Below the pieces are notes generated by a model that made no database searches, was not told the DNA's origin, and worked only from the letters and a program-made list of their open reading frames with translations. From NCBI GenBank assembly GCA_027483945.1, contig JAIXTM010000001.1, positions 62,001 through 126,000 on the forward strand: a stretch of DNA of 64,000 bases, written 5' to 3'. Source of the DNA: Hyphomicrobiales bacterium (GTDB lineage: Bacteria > Pseudomonadota > Alphaproteobacteria > Rhizobiales > Beijerinckiaceae). Position 1 is the stretch's first letter. Each line of letters begins with the position of its first letter. Below, in pieces: positions 17,604 through 25,520 of the stretch. Both the position numbers and the translations under genes were made by a program.

Positions 17604-17674
17604 GTGGACCGTTCCACGGACAGGTCTGTTCAGTCGCGGAAAAGTGCCCGCGACCGGACAGGCGAGAGGCCGCC

Positions 17675-18463
17675 TTACCGGCGGCCCTCCCAGTGCACGA
17701 TGCGGCGCGACAGGTAGGCGATGCCGCGGTCGGAGATCAGCCCGATGAGACCGATCAGGATGATGCCCGCGAAGACATAGGTCGTGCGGAAGAAGCTCGA
17801 GGCATCGAGGATCAGGAAGCCGAGGCCCCGGTCGCCGCCGAGCAGCTCGGAAGCCACCAGGATCGTCAGCGCGGTCCCCATGGCGATGCGCAGACCGGTC
17901 ATGATCTGCGGCAGGGCGGAGGGCAGCACGACGAAGCGGAAGATCTGCCAGCGCCCGGCTCCCATCGACTGGGCGGCGCGCAGGGAATCGACGGCGCAGG
18001 AGCGCGCGCCGGCCTGGGCGTTGACCATCATGATGAGGAACACGGCGATGAAGATGAGCAGGATCTTCGACAATTCGCCGATGCCGAACCAGAGGATGAA
18101 GAGCGGGATCAGGCCGAGCGGCGGGATCGGCCGCACGATCTCGGAGGGTACGAGGAAGATCGCGTCGATGACCGGGATGCGCCCGCGCAGGAGGCCGACC
18201 GCGACGCCGAGGGCGGCGCCGATGAGGAAGGCGACGCCGACCCGCCACAGGCTCGCGCCGACATGGGTCGCCAGCGCGACGCCCGAATAGCCGCGCTGGA
18301 CCATGTCGAGGAAGCTCGTCGCGACGGCGGCGGGCGAAGGCAGGATGATCGCCGGAACCGCGCCCTGGGCGGTGACGAAGACCCACAGGAGGAAGATGGC
18401 GAGCGGCGAGAGGATGGCGACGGCCCAGTACTGGCGCCTCGCCCTGCGGTCTGAAGACGTCAT
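17675..18463 (-). CDS. TauC/SsuC-like ABC transporter permease
   Basis: A 262-residue permease with six helices of the nitrate/sulfonate/taurine class. Characteristic stretches are PSEIVRPIPPLGLIPLFILWFGIGE (about 105-130) and the EAA loop DSLRAAQSMGAGRWQIF (about 158-174). It pairs with the ATPase at 18481 and the binding protein at 19299. Confidence 0.9.
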   Translation of the reverse strand: MTSSDRRARRQYWAVAILSPLAIFLLWVFVTAQGAVPAIILPSPAAVATSFLDMVQRGYSGVALATHVGASLWRVGVAFLIGAALGVAVGLLRGRIPVIDAIFLVPSEIVRPIPPLGLIPLFILWFGIGELSKILLIFIAVFLIMMVNAQAGARSCAVDSLRAAQSMGAGRWQIFRFVVLPSALPQIMTGLRIAMGTALTILVASELLGGDRGLGFLILDASSFFRTTYVFAGIILIGLIGLISDRGIAYLSRRIVHWEGRR

Positions 18464-18480
18464 GATCCTGTCCTCCGGCG

Positions 18481-19302
18481 TCAGTGCCGCATCTGGCGGT
18501 AGATCGCCTCGCGCAGGCGGATGAAGGCGGGGTGGAGCCGGTTCTCCCCATTGGCGCGGGGCGCCGGCAGGTCGACCCGGAACTCCTCGAACCGGCCTTC
18601 CTTGAGGTCGTTCAGGAGGAAGATCCGGTCCCCGAGGAAGACCGCCTCGTCGATGCTGTGTGTGACGAAGAGGATGGTGCAGCCGGTGCGCTCCTTGATC
18701 CGCAGCACCTCCTCCTGGAGGACCTCGCGGGTCTGGACATCAAGGGCCGAGAAGGGCTCGTCCATCAGCATGACCTTGGGCTTGGCGGCGAGGACGCGGG
18801 CCAGGCCCACGCGCTGCCGCATGCCGCCGGAGAGCTGGTAGGGATAGAGCCCCTCCACCCCCGACAGCCCGACCAGCGCCGCCATCTCGCTCGCCACCTG
18901 GCGCTGCTCGGCCTTGGGCCGGCCGGCGCAGCGCAGGCTGAAGGCGATGTTGTCGGCGACTGTCATCCAGTCGAACAGGGCGGCGGCCTGGAAGACGACG
19001 CCCCGGTCCGGGCCGGGGCCGGCGATCTCGCGGCCGCCGATCAGGGCGGCGCCGGCCGTCGGCTTGAGGAAGCCGGCGACCATGTTGAGGATCGTCGTCT
19101 TGCCGCAGCCCGACGGCCCGAGCACGGCGACGAGTTCGCCCGGCGCGATGGCGAAGGAGACGTCCCGCATGATGGCGCGGCCGTCATAGTCGAACCCGAC
19201 CTGCTCGAAGCTGAGGACGGGGCGGACCGCGGAGGCGCGCGGCCCATCCGCATGGCCCGCGGGCTCCGGCACGAGCGCCAGCCCCTTCGCCGTCGCGCTC
19301 AC
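18481..19302 (-). CDS. TauB/SsuB-like ABC transporter ATP-binding protein
   Basis: A 273-residue ATPase. Walker A is GPSGCGKTT near residue 61, the signature LSGGMRQRVGLARVL near 155, Walker B VMLMDEPFSALD near 177, and the switch histidine is in VTHSIDEAVFLGDR. It is of the nitrate/taurine/sulfonate type. Its start overlaps the binding-protein stop by four bases (19299-19302). Confidence 0.92.
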   Translation of the reverse strand: MSATAKGLALVPEPAGHADGPRASAVRPVLSFEQVGFDYDGRAIMRDVSFAIAPGELVAVLGPSGCGKTTILNMVAGFLKPTAGAALIGGREIAGPGPDRGVVFQAAALFDWMTVADNIAFSLRCAGRPKAEQRQVASEMAALVGLSGVEGLYPYQLSGGMRQRVGLARVLAAKPKVMLMDEPFSALDVQTREVLQEEVLRIKERTGCTILFVTHSIDEAVFLGDRIFLLNDLKEGRFEEFRVDLPAPRANGENRLHPAFIRLREAIYRQMRH

Positions 19303-20315
19303 TTGCGGCCCGCCAGGTAGGTCTGGATCGGCTTGGTGTTGAGAAGCCCCGTCCAGTCCGCGGGCAGCGCCTGGATGCGCTTCTCGGCCAGCAGGAAATC
19401 GCCGATGCCCTGGAGGTGCTTCATCAGGCGGGAATCCAGCTCCTTGCCGGGCTCGCCGAGGAAGGACGCGGTCAGCGTCTCCTCGAGGGTGGGATGGGCG
19501 ACGGTCTGGCCCTCGACCAGCTTGTCGAACTGCTCGGCGCTCATGTCGACGCGCTTGGCCTCGAAGCTGCGGACTTCGGCGGGCTTGGCCTTGTAGTCCT
19601 TCTGCGCCTGGTCCCAGGCCTTGAGGAAGAGCTGGACCGTGTCGGGGCTGCCGCCGGTGAAGGCCTTGCGCGCCACCCAGACGCCGCCGGTGATCATGCC
19701 GAGGCTCTTCGTGTTGGCGATCGGCTTGGCGCCGGCGCGCTCGATGGCGCCGACATTGGGCTCCCAGACGAAGGCGGCGTCGATCTGCCCGGCGCTGTAG
19801 GCGGGCGGCATGTTGGCCGGCGCGAGATTGACCAGCGTCAGGTCGGAGACCTTGAGCTTGGCCTGCTCCAGCGCGCGCAGCGTGTGGTAATGGCTGGTGG
19901 AGCCGAGGGCGACGCCGAGCTTCTTGCCCTTAAGGTCCTCCGGCTTGGCGATGCCCGCGGCCGGGTTGGCGGCGAGCCGCACATTGGTGGCGTCGATCCG
20001 CTCCATGAAGAGGATCTCGATGGGCAGGCCGTTGGAATAGCCGGTCACCGCCGGGAACTCGCCCATCCAGGCGATGTCGACCTCGCCCGCCGCCAGGGCC
20101 GGCAGCATGGCGGGGCCCGCCGGGAACTGGGCGAGCTTCACGTCGAGCCCGGCCGCCTTCAAGAGGCCCGAGCCGACGGCATAGGACAGGATCACGTTGA
20201 TCTCGCCGGTCTGGAAACCGATGCGGATCGGCTTCAGGTCCTGGGCGAAGGCCGAACCGAGGGGCGCCAGGGCGAGGCCGGCGGCGAGGATCCATCTGCG
20301 CGTGAACGTCATCAT
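19299..20315 (-). CDS. TauA/SsuA-like ABC transporter substrate-binding protein
   Basis: A 338-residue periplasmic binding protein with signal peptide (RRWILAAGLALAPLGSAFAQ). The mature protein begins LKPIRIGFQTGEINVILSYA, typical of NMT1/TauA-like folds, with AGEVDIAWMGEFPAV and YSAGQIDAAFVWEPN as the ligand-cleft signatures. ATG 20315 is preceded by AGGAG at good spacing. The family covers taurine, sulfonates, nitrate, pyrimidine precursors and more; with the M20 deacylase and amidase partners, a nitrogenous organic substrate is likely. Confidence 0.9.
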   Translation of the reverse strand: MMTFTRRWILAAGLALAPLGSAFAQDLKPIRIGFQTGEINVILSYAVGSGLLKAAGLDVKLAQFPAGPAMLPALAAGEVDIAWMGEFPAVTGYSNGLPIEILFMERIDATNVRLAANPAAGIAKPEDLKGKKLGVALGSTSHYHTLRALEQAKLKVSDLTLVNLAPANMPPAYSAGQIDAAFVWEPNVGAIERAGAKPIANTKSLGMITGGVWVARKAFTGGSPDTVQLFLKAWDQAQKDYKAKPAEVRSFEAKRVDMSAEQFDKLVEGQTVAHPTLEETLTASFLGEPGKELDSRLMKHLQGIGDFLLAEKRIQALPADWTGLLNTKPIQTYLAGRK

Positions 20316-20373
20316 GACCGAACTCCTGGCTGGATGTGGCGGGAGGGAAGGCGGGAAAGGCGGCGGGCCGGCA

Positions 20374-21690
20374 TCATGCGGCGACCCCCAGAAGATCGAG
20401 GACGGTGAGCGCGAGGATCTTCGTCGCGGCGACCGCCTTGTCGATGTGGATGTACTCGTTGACCGGCGGCCAGCCGTCCTCGCCGGGGCCGAAGGTGATG
20501 GCGGCATGGCCGCGCTCGGCGAAGCGGATCGTGTCGTTGAACGCGTTCTTGCGGTAGAGCGCCGGCGGCTCGCCGAGGCAGCGCGCATAGGCCCGGCCGA
20601 GCGCGGCGGTGGGGTTCGCCGCCTCGTCCTGCTCGATCGTGCCGTCCACGAACATGGCATTGGGGTAGGGCCGCGCCGCCGCGACGAGGTCCGGGTCCTC
20701 GGCGCGGTGGCGCGCCAGCACGGCCTCGATATCGGCCATGACGCTGTCCGCATTCATGCCGGGCACGATGCCGACGATGGCGAGCACGGCCTTGCAGGTA
20801 TCGGGCGTGAACTGCATCTCGCGGCGCACCCCGCCATTGACCCGGATCAGCGCCGCCATGGGGGGCGTGCCGCCGGCGCGGGGGGCCGGAACATGGGTGA
20901 AGGTCATCGTCTCGAAGGCGGAGAGGAGCTTCGCCATCTTGGCGACGGCGTTGACGCCCGTGTCGGGCCGCCAGAGATGGGTCTTGGTGCCGCGCGTCTC
21001 GATCTCGACGAGGTAATGCCCGCAATTGGCGACCGCGATGCCCATGCCCCAATGGCCGTCGGGGCGGGTCCAGCCGGTCGGCTCGCAGACGATGGTGTAG
21101 TCGGCCTTCAGGCCGCATTCGTCGAGGAGGAAGATCGAGCCGTCCGGCCCGTTCTTCTCCTCGTCCGCCGTGTAGACGCATTGCAGCGTGCCGGCGAGCG
21201 TGATTCCGGCCTCGCGGATGGCGCGGGCCGCCAGCAGCGTGCAGGCGAGATTGCCGCGCGTGTCCGACGTGCCGCGGGCATAGAGCCTGTTGCCGTGCCG
21301 GGTCGGCCGGAAGGGATGGCCGCCCGTCATCGTCCAGGCGCTCCACTCGCCGGCGGGATAGGTGTCGAGATGGTCGTTGAGGATGAGCGAGGGCGCGCCG
21401 GCGACCGCGCCCTTCAGCACGCCGACCACGTTGGGCCGGCCTTCGCGCTTGGTCGGCAGAGAGGTCTCGAAGCCCATGGCCCGCAGCTTGTCGGCGATGA
21501 AGAGGGCCGCGCCCTCTTCCCGTGCCGGGGCCTCGTCGGGATCGAGCGGGTTCTCCGCGTCGGGCTGGCCGGCCGGGACGAGCTCGCAGGTCAGGTCCAG
21601 CCAGGCCTGTTCGGTGATGCGGTCGAGGACGCGCTGCTCCAGCGGCGACAGGTCGGATCGTTCGGCAACGCGTTCGGCGGACAGGGACAT
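20374..21690 (-). CDS. M20-family metallohydrolase (ArgE/DapE-type deacylase)
   Basis: A 438-residue dinuclear zinc hydrolase. Metal ligands are visible: His and Asp in LNDHLDTYPAG (about 105), bridging Asp in ARGTSDTRGNLA (about 140), the catalytic Glu pair in YTADEEKNG (about 175), Glu in VCEPTGW and His in NEYIH near the C-terminus. It cleaves an N-acyl or peptide-like bond. It opens the operon; GAGGAG precedes ATG 21690, and a sigma-54 promoter lies 31 bases upstream. A YlmB-like role in thiamine-precursor salvage is an alternative, but no TPP riboswitch is seen. Confidence 0.87.
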   Translation of the reverse strand: MSLSAERVAERSDLSPLEQRVLDRITEQAWLDLTCELVPAGQPDAENPLDPDEAPAREEGAALFIADKLRAMGFETSLPTKREGRPNVVGVLKGAVAGAPSLILNDHLDTYPAGEWSAWTMTGGHPFRPTRHGNRLYARGTSDTRGNLACTLLAARAIREAGITLAGTLQCVYTADEEKNGPDGSIFLLDECGLKADYTIVCEPTGWTRPDGHWGMGIAVANCGHYLVEIETRGTKTHLWRPDTGVNAVAKMAKLLSAFETMTFTHVPAPRAGGTPPMAALIRVNGGVRREMQFTPDTCKAVLAIVGIVPGMNADSVMADIEAVLARHRAEDPDLVAAARPYPNAMFVDGTIEQDEAANPTAALGRAYARCLGEPPALYRKNAFNDTIRFAERGHAAITFGPGEDGWPPVNEYIHIDKAVAATKILALTVLDLLGVAA

Positions 21691-21720
21691 CGGCTCCTCG
21701 CAGGATGGCGGGAGAGGCGT

Positions 21721-21736
21721 TGCAACCGATGTGCCA
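21721..21736 (-). promoter_or_regulatory. Sigma-54 promoter of the M20/ABC/amidase operon
   Basis: On the minus strand: TGGCACATCGGTTGCA, an exact fit to the -24/-12 core TGGCAC-N5-TTGCA recognised by RpoN. Transcription would start near 21710, giving a 20-base leader that carries the GAGGAG ribosome site of the M20 gene. Confidence 0.8.
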
Positions 21737-21763
21737 AGTGGCCGGAACGCGGCGAAACAGGGC

Positions 21764-21836
21764 TTCTGACAGCGTTTTGGCGCCTTTGGGGCCCGCCTCC
21801 GCCCTGCCGCGCCCGGCCAAGGCGCCTCTGTCAGAA
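21764..21836. promoter_or_regulatory. Inverted repeat upstream of the sigma-54 promoter
   Basis: Arms TTCTGACAG (21764-21772) and CTGTCAGAA (21828-21836), each 9 bp and perfectly complementary; GGCGCC also occurs between them at 21779-21784 and 21821-21826. They lie 28-100 bases upstream of the -24 element, where an enhancer-binding activator or a Crp/Fnr protein could bind. No function is proven. Confidence 0.4.
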
Positions 21837-21898
21837 AATTTCCTCCATCGGACGGCTGGCGCCGGCCAAGGCAGGCCGTGCCTTCCGGCGCGCCCGCC

Positions 21899-22630
21899 TC
21901 AATCCTCGTCCTGGGAGGATTCCTGCGTCAGGAGATCGAGCCTGCGGATGACCAGGATGCCCCGGTTCTGGTGGAGGACGCCGGCCTTCTGCATCCGGTT
22001 CAGGCTGATCGTGACCCATTGGCGCGTGGCGCCGATGAGGTTGGCGATCTCCGAATGGGTGAAGGCGGCGGCGACCGCGACCTCGCCGTCCTCCTCCATC
22101 CCGTAATTCTGCGCCAGGTGGATCAAGACCTGTGCCAGGCGCTGGCGCAGCGAGCGGGTGCCGAGCATCTGGGCCAGGGAGGAATAGCAGCGCGCCTTGA
22201 AGACGAGGGCGTCGATGATGGCGAGGGCGAGGTCGGGCACCTCGCGCGAGAGCTCGCGCAGGCCCTCGCCGGGCAGGCGGATGACGCCGGTCGGCCGCAC
22301 CGCGACCGCAGACCAGATATGCGTGCCGCCGCCGAAGATTTCCGGCCCGCCGACGAAATTGCCCGGCTGCCAGTAGGCGAGCGTGATCTCGCGCCCGGAC
22401 GGCGCGGTGTAATAGCTGCGCACCATCCCGCTCTCGATGACGACGATGCCGTCATGAGGATCGCCCTGGCGGAAGACCTGCTCGCCGCGGCCGTATTCGG
22501 CGTGGATCCCGTGGCGGCGGACGCGCTCGCGCGCGTCGGGCGGGAGCGACCCGATGAGACCCTGCGGACGCGCCAGAACCTCGCGGCCCTCCGCCAGGAT
22601 GATGCCGGCACTGTCCTCGCCCGCAGCCAT
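21899..22630 (-). CDS. Crp/Fnr-family transcriptional regulator
   Basis: A 243-residue regulator. A cyclic-nucleotide-type beta-barrel (about 25-140; GEQVFRQGDPHDGIVVIESGMV) is followed by a winged helix (about 165-235; FTHSEIANLIGATRQWVTISLNRMQ). It has no N-terminal cysteine cluster, so it is not an iron-sulfur Fnr. Start 22630 was chosen for AGGGAAGGG upstream. It precedes, in the same direction, the sigma-54 operon, and may control it. Confidence 0.87.
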   Translation of the reverse strand: MAAGEDSAGIILAEGREVLARPQGLIGSLPPDARERVRRHGIHAEYGRGEQVFRQGDPHDGIVVIESGMVRSYYTAPSGREITLAYWQPGNFVGGPEIFGGGTHIWSAVAVRPTGVIRLPGEGLRELSREVPDLALAIIDALVFKARCYSSLAQMLGTRSLRQRLAQVLIHLAQNYGMEEDGEVAVAAAFTHSEIANLIGATRQWVTISLNRMQKAGVLHQNRGILVIRRLDLLTQESSQDED

Positions 22631-22674
22631 CGCCCTTCCCTGCCCGCGGCGCCGCTTCGTGCCGCGCCGCCAGC

Positions 22675-23442
22675 CTAGTCCGTCCGGGGCGGGGAGCACC
22701 AGCGCCCGTCTTGATCCCGCGGGACAGCCGCCAGCCCGGCCTCTCCACGGGATCCGGCGGGACCGGCCAGGGCCAGCAGTGCCCGCTCGCCTCCGGGGGC
22801 GAAGGTGACGGCGCGCGAGCCCCTTTCCCGGCGGAGCCAGGAGCGGGCAAGGGCCGTCTGCGCGATGGCGGCGCCGAGGCCGCCGGCCAGGTGCGGCCGG
22901 CGCTCCGACCAGTCGAGGCAGGCACGGCAGAGCGGGCGGGCCTTTGCCTCCAGGGCGGCGATGTCGATCCCCTCGGCGACGAGACGGGCGCGGCCTTGCG
23001 GCGTCAGCGCCACGCCCTCGGCGGAGGCGGAGGCGGCGAGGAGACCGTTCTCCACCAGCCGGGCATAGAGCCCCGTCGCAGCGGCGCCGGCGAGATGGTC
23101 ATAGCAGAAGCGGGCGGCCCGCATCACCGGGTCGCGCGGGCCGGGCCGCGTGCGCGTCAGGCCGACCCGGGCGGCAAGGCCCATCATCGCCTCCACCGCC
23201 TCGGCGACGTCCGGCCCGGCGATGCGGTAATAGCGGTGGCGCCCCTGGACCTCGACGAGGAGGAGCCGGGCCTCGACCAGCCGGGCGAGGTGGCCGGACG
23301 CGGTCGGCGCCGCGATTCCCGCCTCGGAGGCGCATTCGCCGGCGGTGAGCGCGCGCCCCGCCATGAGCGCCGCCAGGATGTTGGCGCGGGCGGGATCGCC
23401 GATGAGCGAGCCGAGCCGGGCGATGTCGGGTCCGTCCTTCAT
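22675..23442 (-). CDS. ArsR-family winged-helix regulator
   Basis: A 255-residue protein. The N-terminal half (about 5-90) is an ArsR winged helix: GDPARANILAALMAGRALTAGECASEAG then the recognition helix APTASGHLARLVEARLL. The C-terminal half repeats a helix-turn-helix-like shape and contains CRACLDWSERRPHL near 195, a pattern seen in this long ArsR subfamily. ATG 23442 has AGGAAAGG upstream. It is divergent from the NIPSNAP gene over 102 bases, so it probably controls that gene. Confidence 0.85.
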   Translation of the reverse strand: MKDGPDIARLGSLIGDPARANILAALMAGRALTAGECASEAGIAAPTASGHLARLVEARLLLVEVQGRHRYYRIAGPDVAEAVEAMMGLAARVGLTRTRPGPRDPVMRAARFCYDHLAGAAATGLYARLVENGLLAASASAEGVALTPQGRARLVAEGIDIAALEAKARPLCRACLDWSERRPHLAGGLGAAIAQTALARSWLRRERGSRAVTFAPGGERALLALAGPAGSRGEAGLAAVPRDQDGRWCSPPRTD

Positions 23443-23544
23443 GGCCCTTTCCTGGCACGGGACCGCCCTGCCGTGCTTCGGGCATGGCCGAAGCGTCGCG
23501 GGGCGCCGCCGGGCGATGGTGTGCGCCCCAAGAGGAGGCCCGAC

Positions 23545-23874
23545 ATGATCACCTGCTTCATCCGTTACGACCTGGAGCCGTTCAGCCAGGATGCGTTCGC
23601 AGCCTATGCCCGGATGTGGGGCGAGGCCATCCCCGCCTGCGGCGCCGACCTCATCGGCTATTTCGGGCCGCACGAAGGCTCCCTGACCACCGCCTACGGC
23701 GTCTATTCGCTGGAGAACCTCGCCGCCTACGAGGCCTATCGCGCGCGGCTCAAGGCCAGCGAGGCCGGCCGCGCCGCCTTCGACTTCGCCCGGCGCGAGC
23801 GCTTCATCCGCCGCGAGGACCGGATCTTCCTGACGCTGCAATCTGCGGCCAAGGTTGCCAGCGGCGGCGCTTGA
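23545..23874 (+). CDS. NIPSNAP-family protein
   Basis: A 109-residue protein beginning MITCFIRYDLEPFSQDAFAAYARMW, the ferredoxin-like alpha/beta fold of NIPSNAP proteins, with YGVYSLENLAAYEAYRARL in the middle. The ribosome site AAGAGGAGG is excellent. Bacterial members have no settled biochemical role. It pairs divergently with the long ArsR regulator, an arrangement that suggests a small inducible unit. Confidence 0.85.
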   Translation: MITCFIRYDLEPFSQDAFAAYARMWGEAIPACGADLIGYFGPHEGSLTTAYGVYSLENLAAYEAYRARLKASEAGRAAFDFARRERFIRREDRIFLTLQSAAKVASGGA

Positions 23875-23948
23875 CGGCAATGTCTCGCCCGGTTGCGCGG
23901 GCGTCAGGCCGCGCCGCAGCCTGTGTCGCGGGCGTAGAGGATATCAGC

Positions 23949-24641
23949 ATGAGCGTTGGCAACGGGGTCGCCGCCGGTGACGGCATGGGCATGCGGAACG
24001 GGCTTCTCAGCCGACGGTCCTTCCTGGCGGGATCCGCCGTAGGCCTGGGCGCGCTCGGGCTCGGCGGCTGCGTGACCGCCGACGGGATGAGCCTTGCCGA
24101 GGCGCAGAAGGTCTACGGGCCGCTGCCGAACGAGAAGTTCCCGGTCCCGGCCGTGGACGTCACCAAGCTGGACCCGAAATTCTTCCGGCGGACGGTGAGC
24201 TACGACACCAAGGAAGCGCCGGGCACGATCATCGTCGATCCGGGCAATTACTATGTCTACCGTGTCGAGGAAGGCGGGCAGGCGACCCGCTACGGCGCCA
24301 ATGTCGGCCGCGACGGCTTCCGCTGGCACGGGGACGCCTATGTCGGCCGCAAGGGCGAATGGGCGACCTGGACGCCGCCGGCCGAAATGATCAAGCGCCA
24401 GCCCGAGGCGGCGAAATGGGCCCGCGGCATGCCCGGCGGCCTCGACAACCCGCTCGGCGCGCGCACGCTCTATCTCTACCAGAACGGCCGCTACACGCTG
24501 TACACGATCTACGCGTCCAGCGACCCGGAGACGATCGGCAACGGGATCACCAGCGGCTGCGTCGGCCTGCTCAGCCAGGACATGCTGCACCTCTACGACC
24601 AGACGCCGGTCAAGACGAAGGTGGTCGTGCTACCGGCGTGA
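23949..24641 (+). CDS. Divergent YkuD-domain lipoprotein lacking usual His and Arg
   Basis: A 230-residue protein with a twin-arginine-like signal and lipobox (RRSFLAG..., cleavage before Cys in LGGC near residue 41). The YkuD L,D-transpeptidase fold follows (about 95-230; GTIIVDPGNYYVYRVEEGG, DNPLGARTLYLYQNGRYTLYTIY). The catalytic Cys is kept in TSGCVGLLSQD, but the usual His-Gly is Tyr-Ala (IYASSDPETIG) and the Arg after Cys is Gly. The paralogue at 55450 has the normal HGT...SGCIRM. So this one is either a diverged enzyme or a non-catalytic peptidoglycan protein. Its 3' end overlaps the convergent hydrolase gene by 12 bases. Confidence 0.85.
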   Translation: MSVGNGVAAGDGMGMRNGLLSRRSFLAGSAVGLGALGLGGCVTADGMSLAEAQKVYGPLPNEKFPVPAVDVTKLDPKFFRRTVSYDTKEAPGTIIVDPGNYYVYRVEEGGQATRYGANVGRDGFRWHGDAYVGRKGEWATWTPPAEMIKRQPEAAKWARGMPGGLDNPLGARTLYLYQNGRYTLYTIYASSDPETIGNGITSGCVGLLSQDMLHLYDQTPVKTKVVVLPA

Positions 24642-25448
24642 TCCGCCGAACCAGAACGCGGCGGCCGCCTTCGACATCGTCTCTCCCTCGTGGCCGACGC
24701 CGGGGACGATGACGAGGCGCCACGCGCAGGGCAGGCCGTGGCGGGCCGCCTCCGCCTGCCCCGCCGCATGAAAGGCCTGGGCGCGGGCAAAGCGATGCGC
24801 GCCCTGACGGCTGGCCTCCGGATGCGAGGGCAAGTGCTCGCCCGTGGTCTGCGTGTCGGCATCACCGGCGAGGATCACGAGCGGAAAGGCGAGGAACGCC
24901 GCAAGGTCGGCCTTGCCGAGGCCAATCCCGCCAAGGCCTTCCGGAAAGGGCCGCGCCAGCGTCGGCAGGGTGTACCAGCCGGCATTGGCGGCGATGAGTC
25001 CGGTGAGGCCCTTGGGCTGCAGGGTCGCCAGCATCCGGTGCGCGAATTGCGAGCCGGCGGAATGACCGAAGACGCGAATCTCCCCGGCCAGCGGCCCCAG
25101 CCGTGCGATGAGCCGCGCGGCCGCGCCATAGGCCCAGGCGTCCCGGCCGGTGGCGGATCCGCCGGCGGCCAGAACCCCGCCGTCGTTGTAGCGCTCCGGC
25201 CCGGGAAAGGCCCCGGCGGCGAATTCGGGCGCCACGACGAGGAGGTCGTGACTCTCGGCCGCATCGTACCAGAATCGGCAATAGTCCGCGGCATTGCGCA
25301 GCACGCCGTGATGGACGATCACGACCCGGCCGCCGCGGCGGAAGCCGGCGCTGCGATACAGATGCAGCGGGATGGGTCCGAGCGGGTCCTCGTGCAGGCC
25401 GACTGACGGGCCGGGCGGCGGCAGATCGGGCCCTGCGTCGATATCCAT
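24630..25448 (-). CDS. Alpha/beta hydrolase
   Basis: A 272-residue alpha/beta-hydrolase fold protein with no signal peptide. The nucleophile elbow is FGHSAGSQFAHR (Ser near 142), the oxyanion region is VIVHHGVLRNAADY, the acid is likely in LAGDADTQTT and the catalytic His in VPGVGHEGE near 255. Substrate is not predictable; the closest look is of esterase/PHB-depolymerase-like hydrolases. It converges on the YkuD lipoprotein gene. Confidence 0.8.
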   Translation of the reverse strand: MDIDAGPDLPPPGPSVGLHEDPLGPIPLHLYRSAGFRRGGRVVIVHHGVLRNAADYCRFWYDAAESHDLLVVAPEFAAGAFPGPERYNDGGVLAAGGSATGRDAWAYGAAARLIARLGPLAGEIRVFGHSAGSQFAHRMLATLQPKGLTGLIAANAGWYTLPTLARPFPEGLGGIGLGKADLAAFLAFPLVILAGDADTQTTGEHLPSHPEASRQGAHRFARAQAFHAAGQAEAARHGLPCAWRLVIVPGVGHEGETMSKAAAAFWFGGSRR

Positions 25449-25520
25449 GGAACGAACCTTACGCCTTTCAAGGAAAAGGGACGCCGGCCCGGCGGCTGGA
25501 ACGCGGGCCGGCGCCGTCAG

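Noticed and set aside
21691-21898. TPP riboswitch before the M20/ABC operon
   Set aside because: The conserved CTGAGA and THI-box pieces are missing; a sigma-54 promoter explains the region better.
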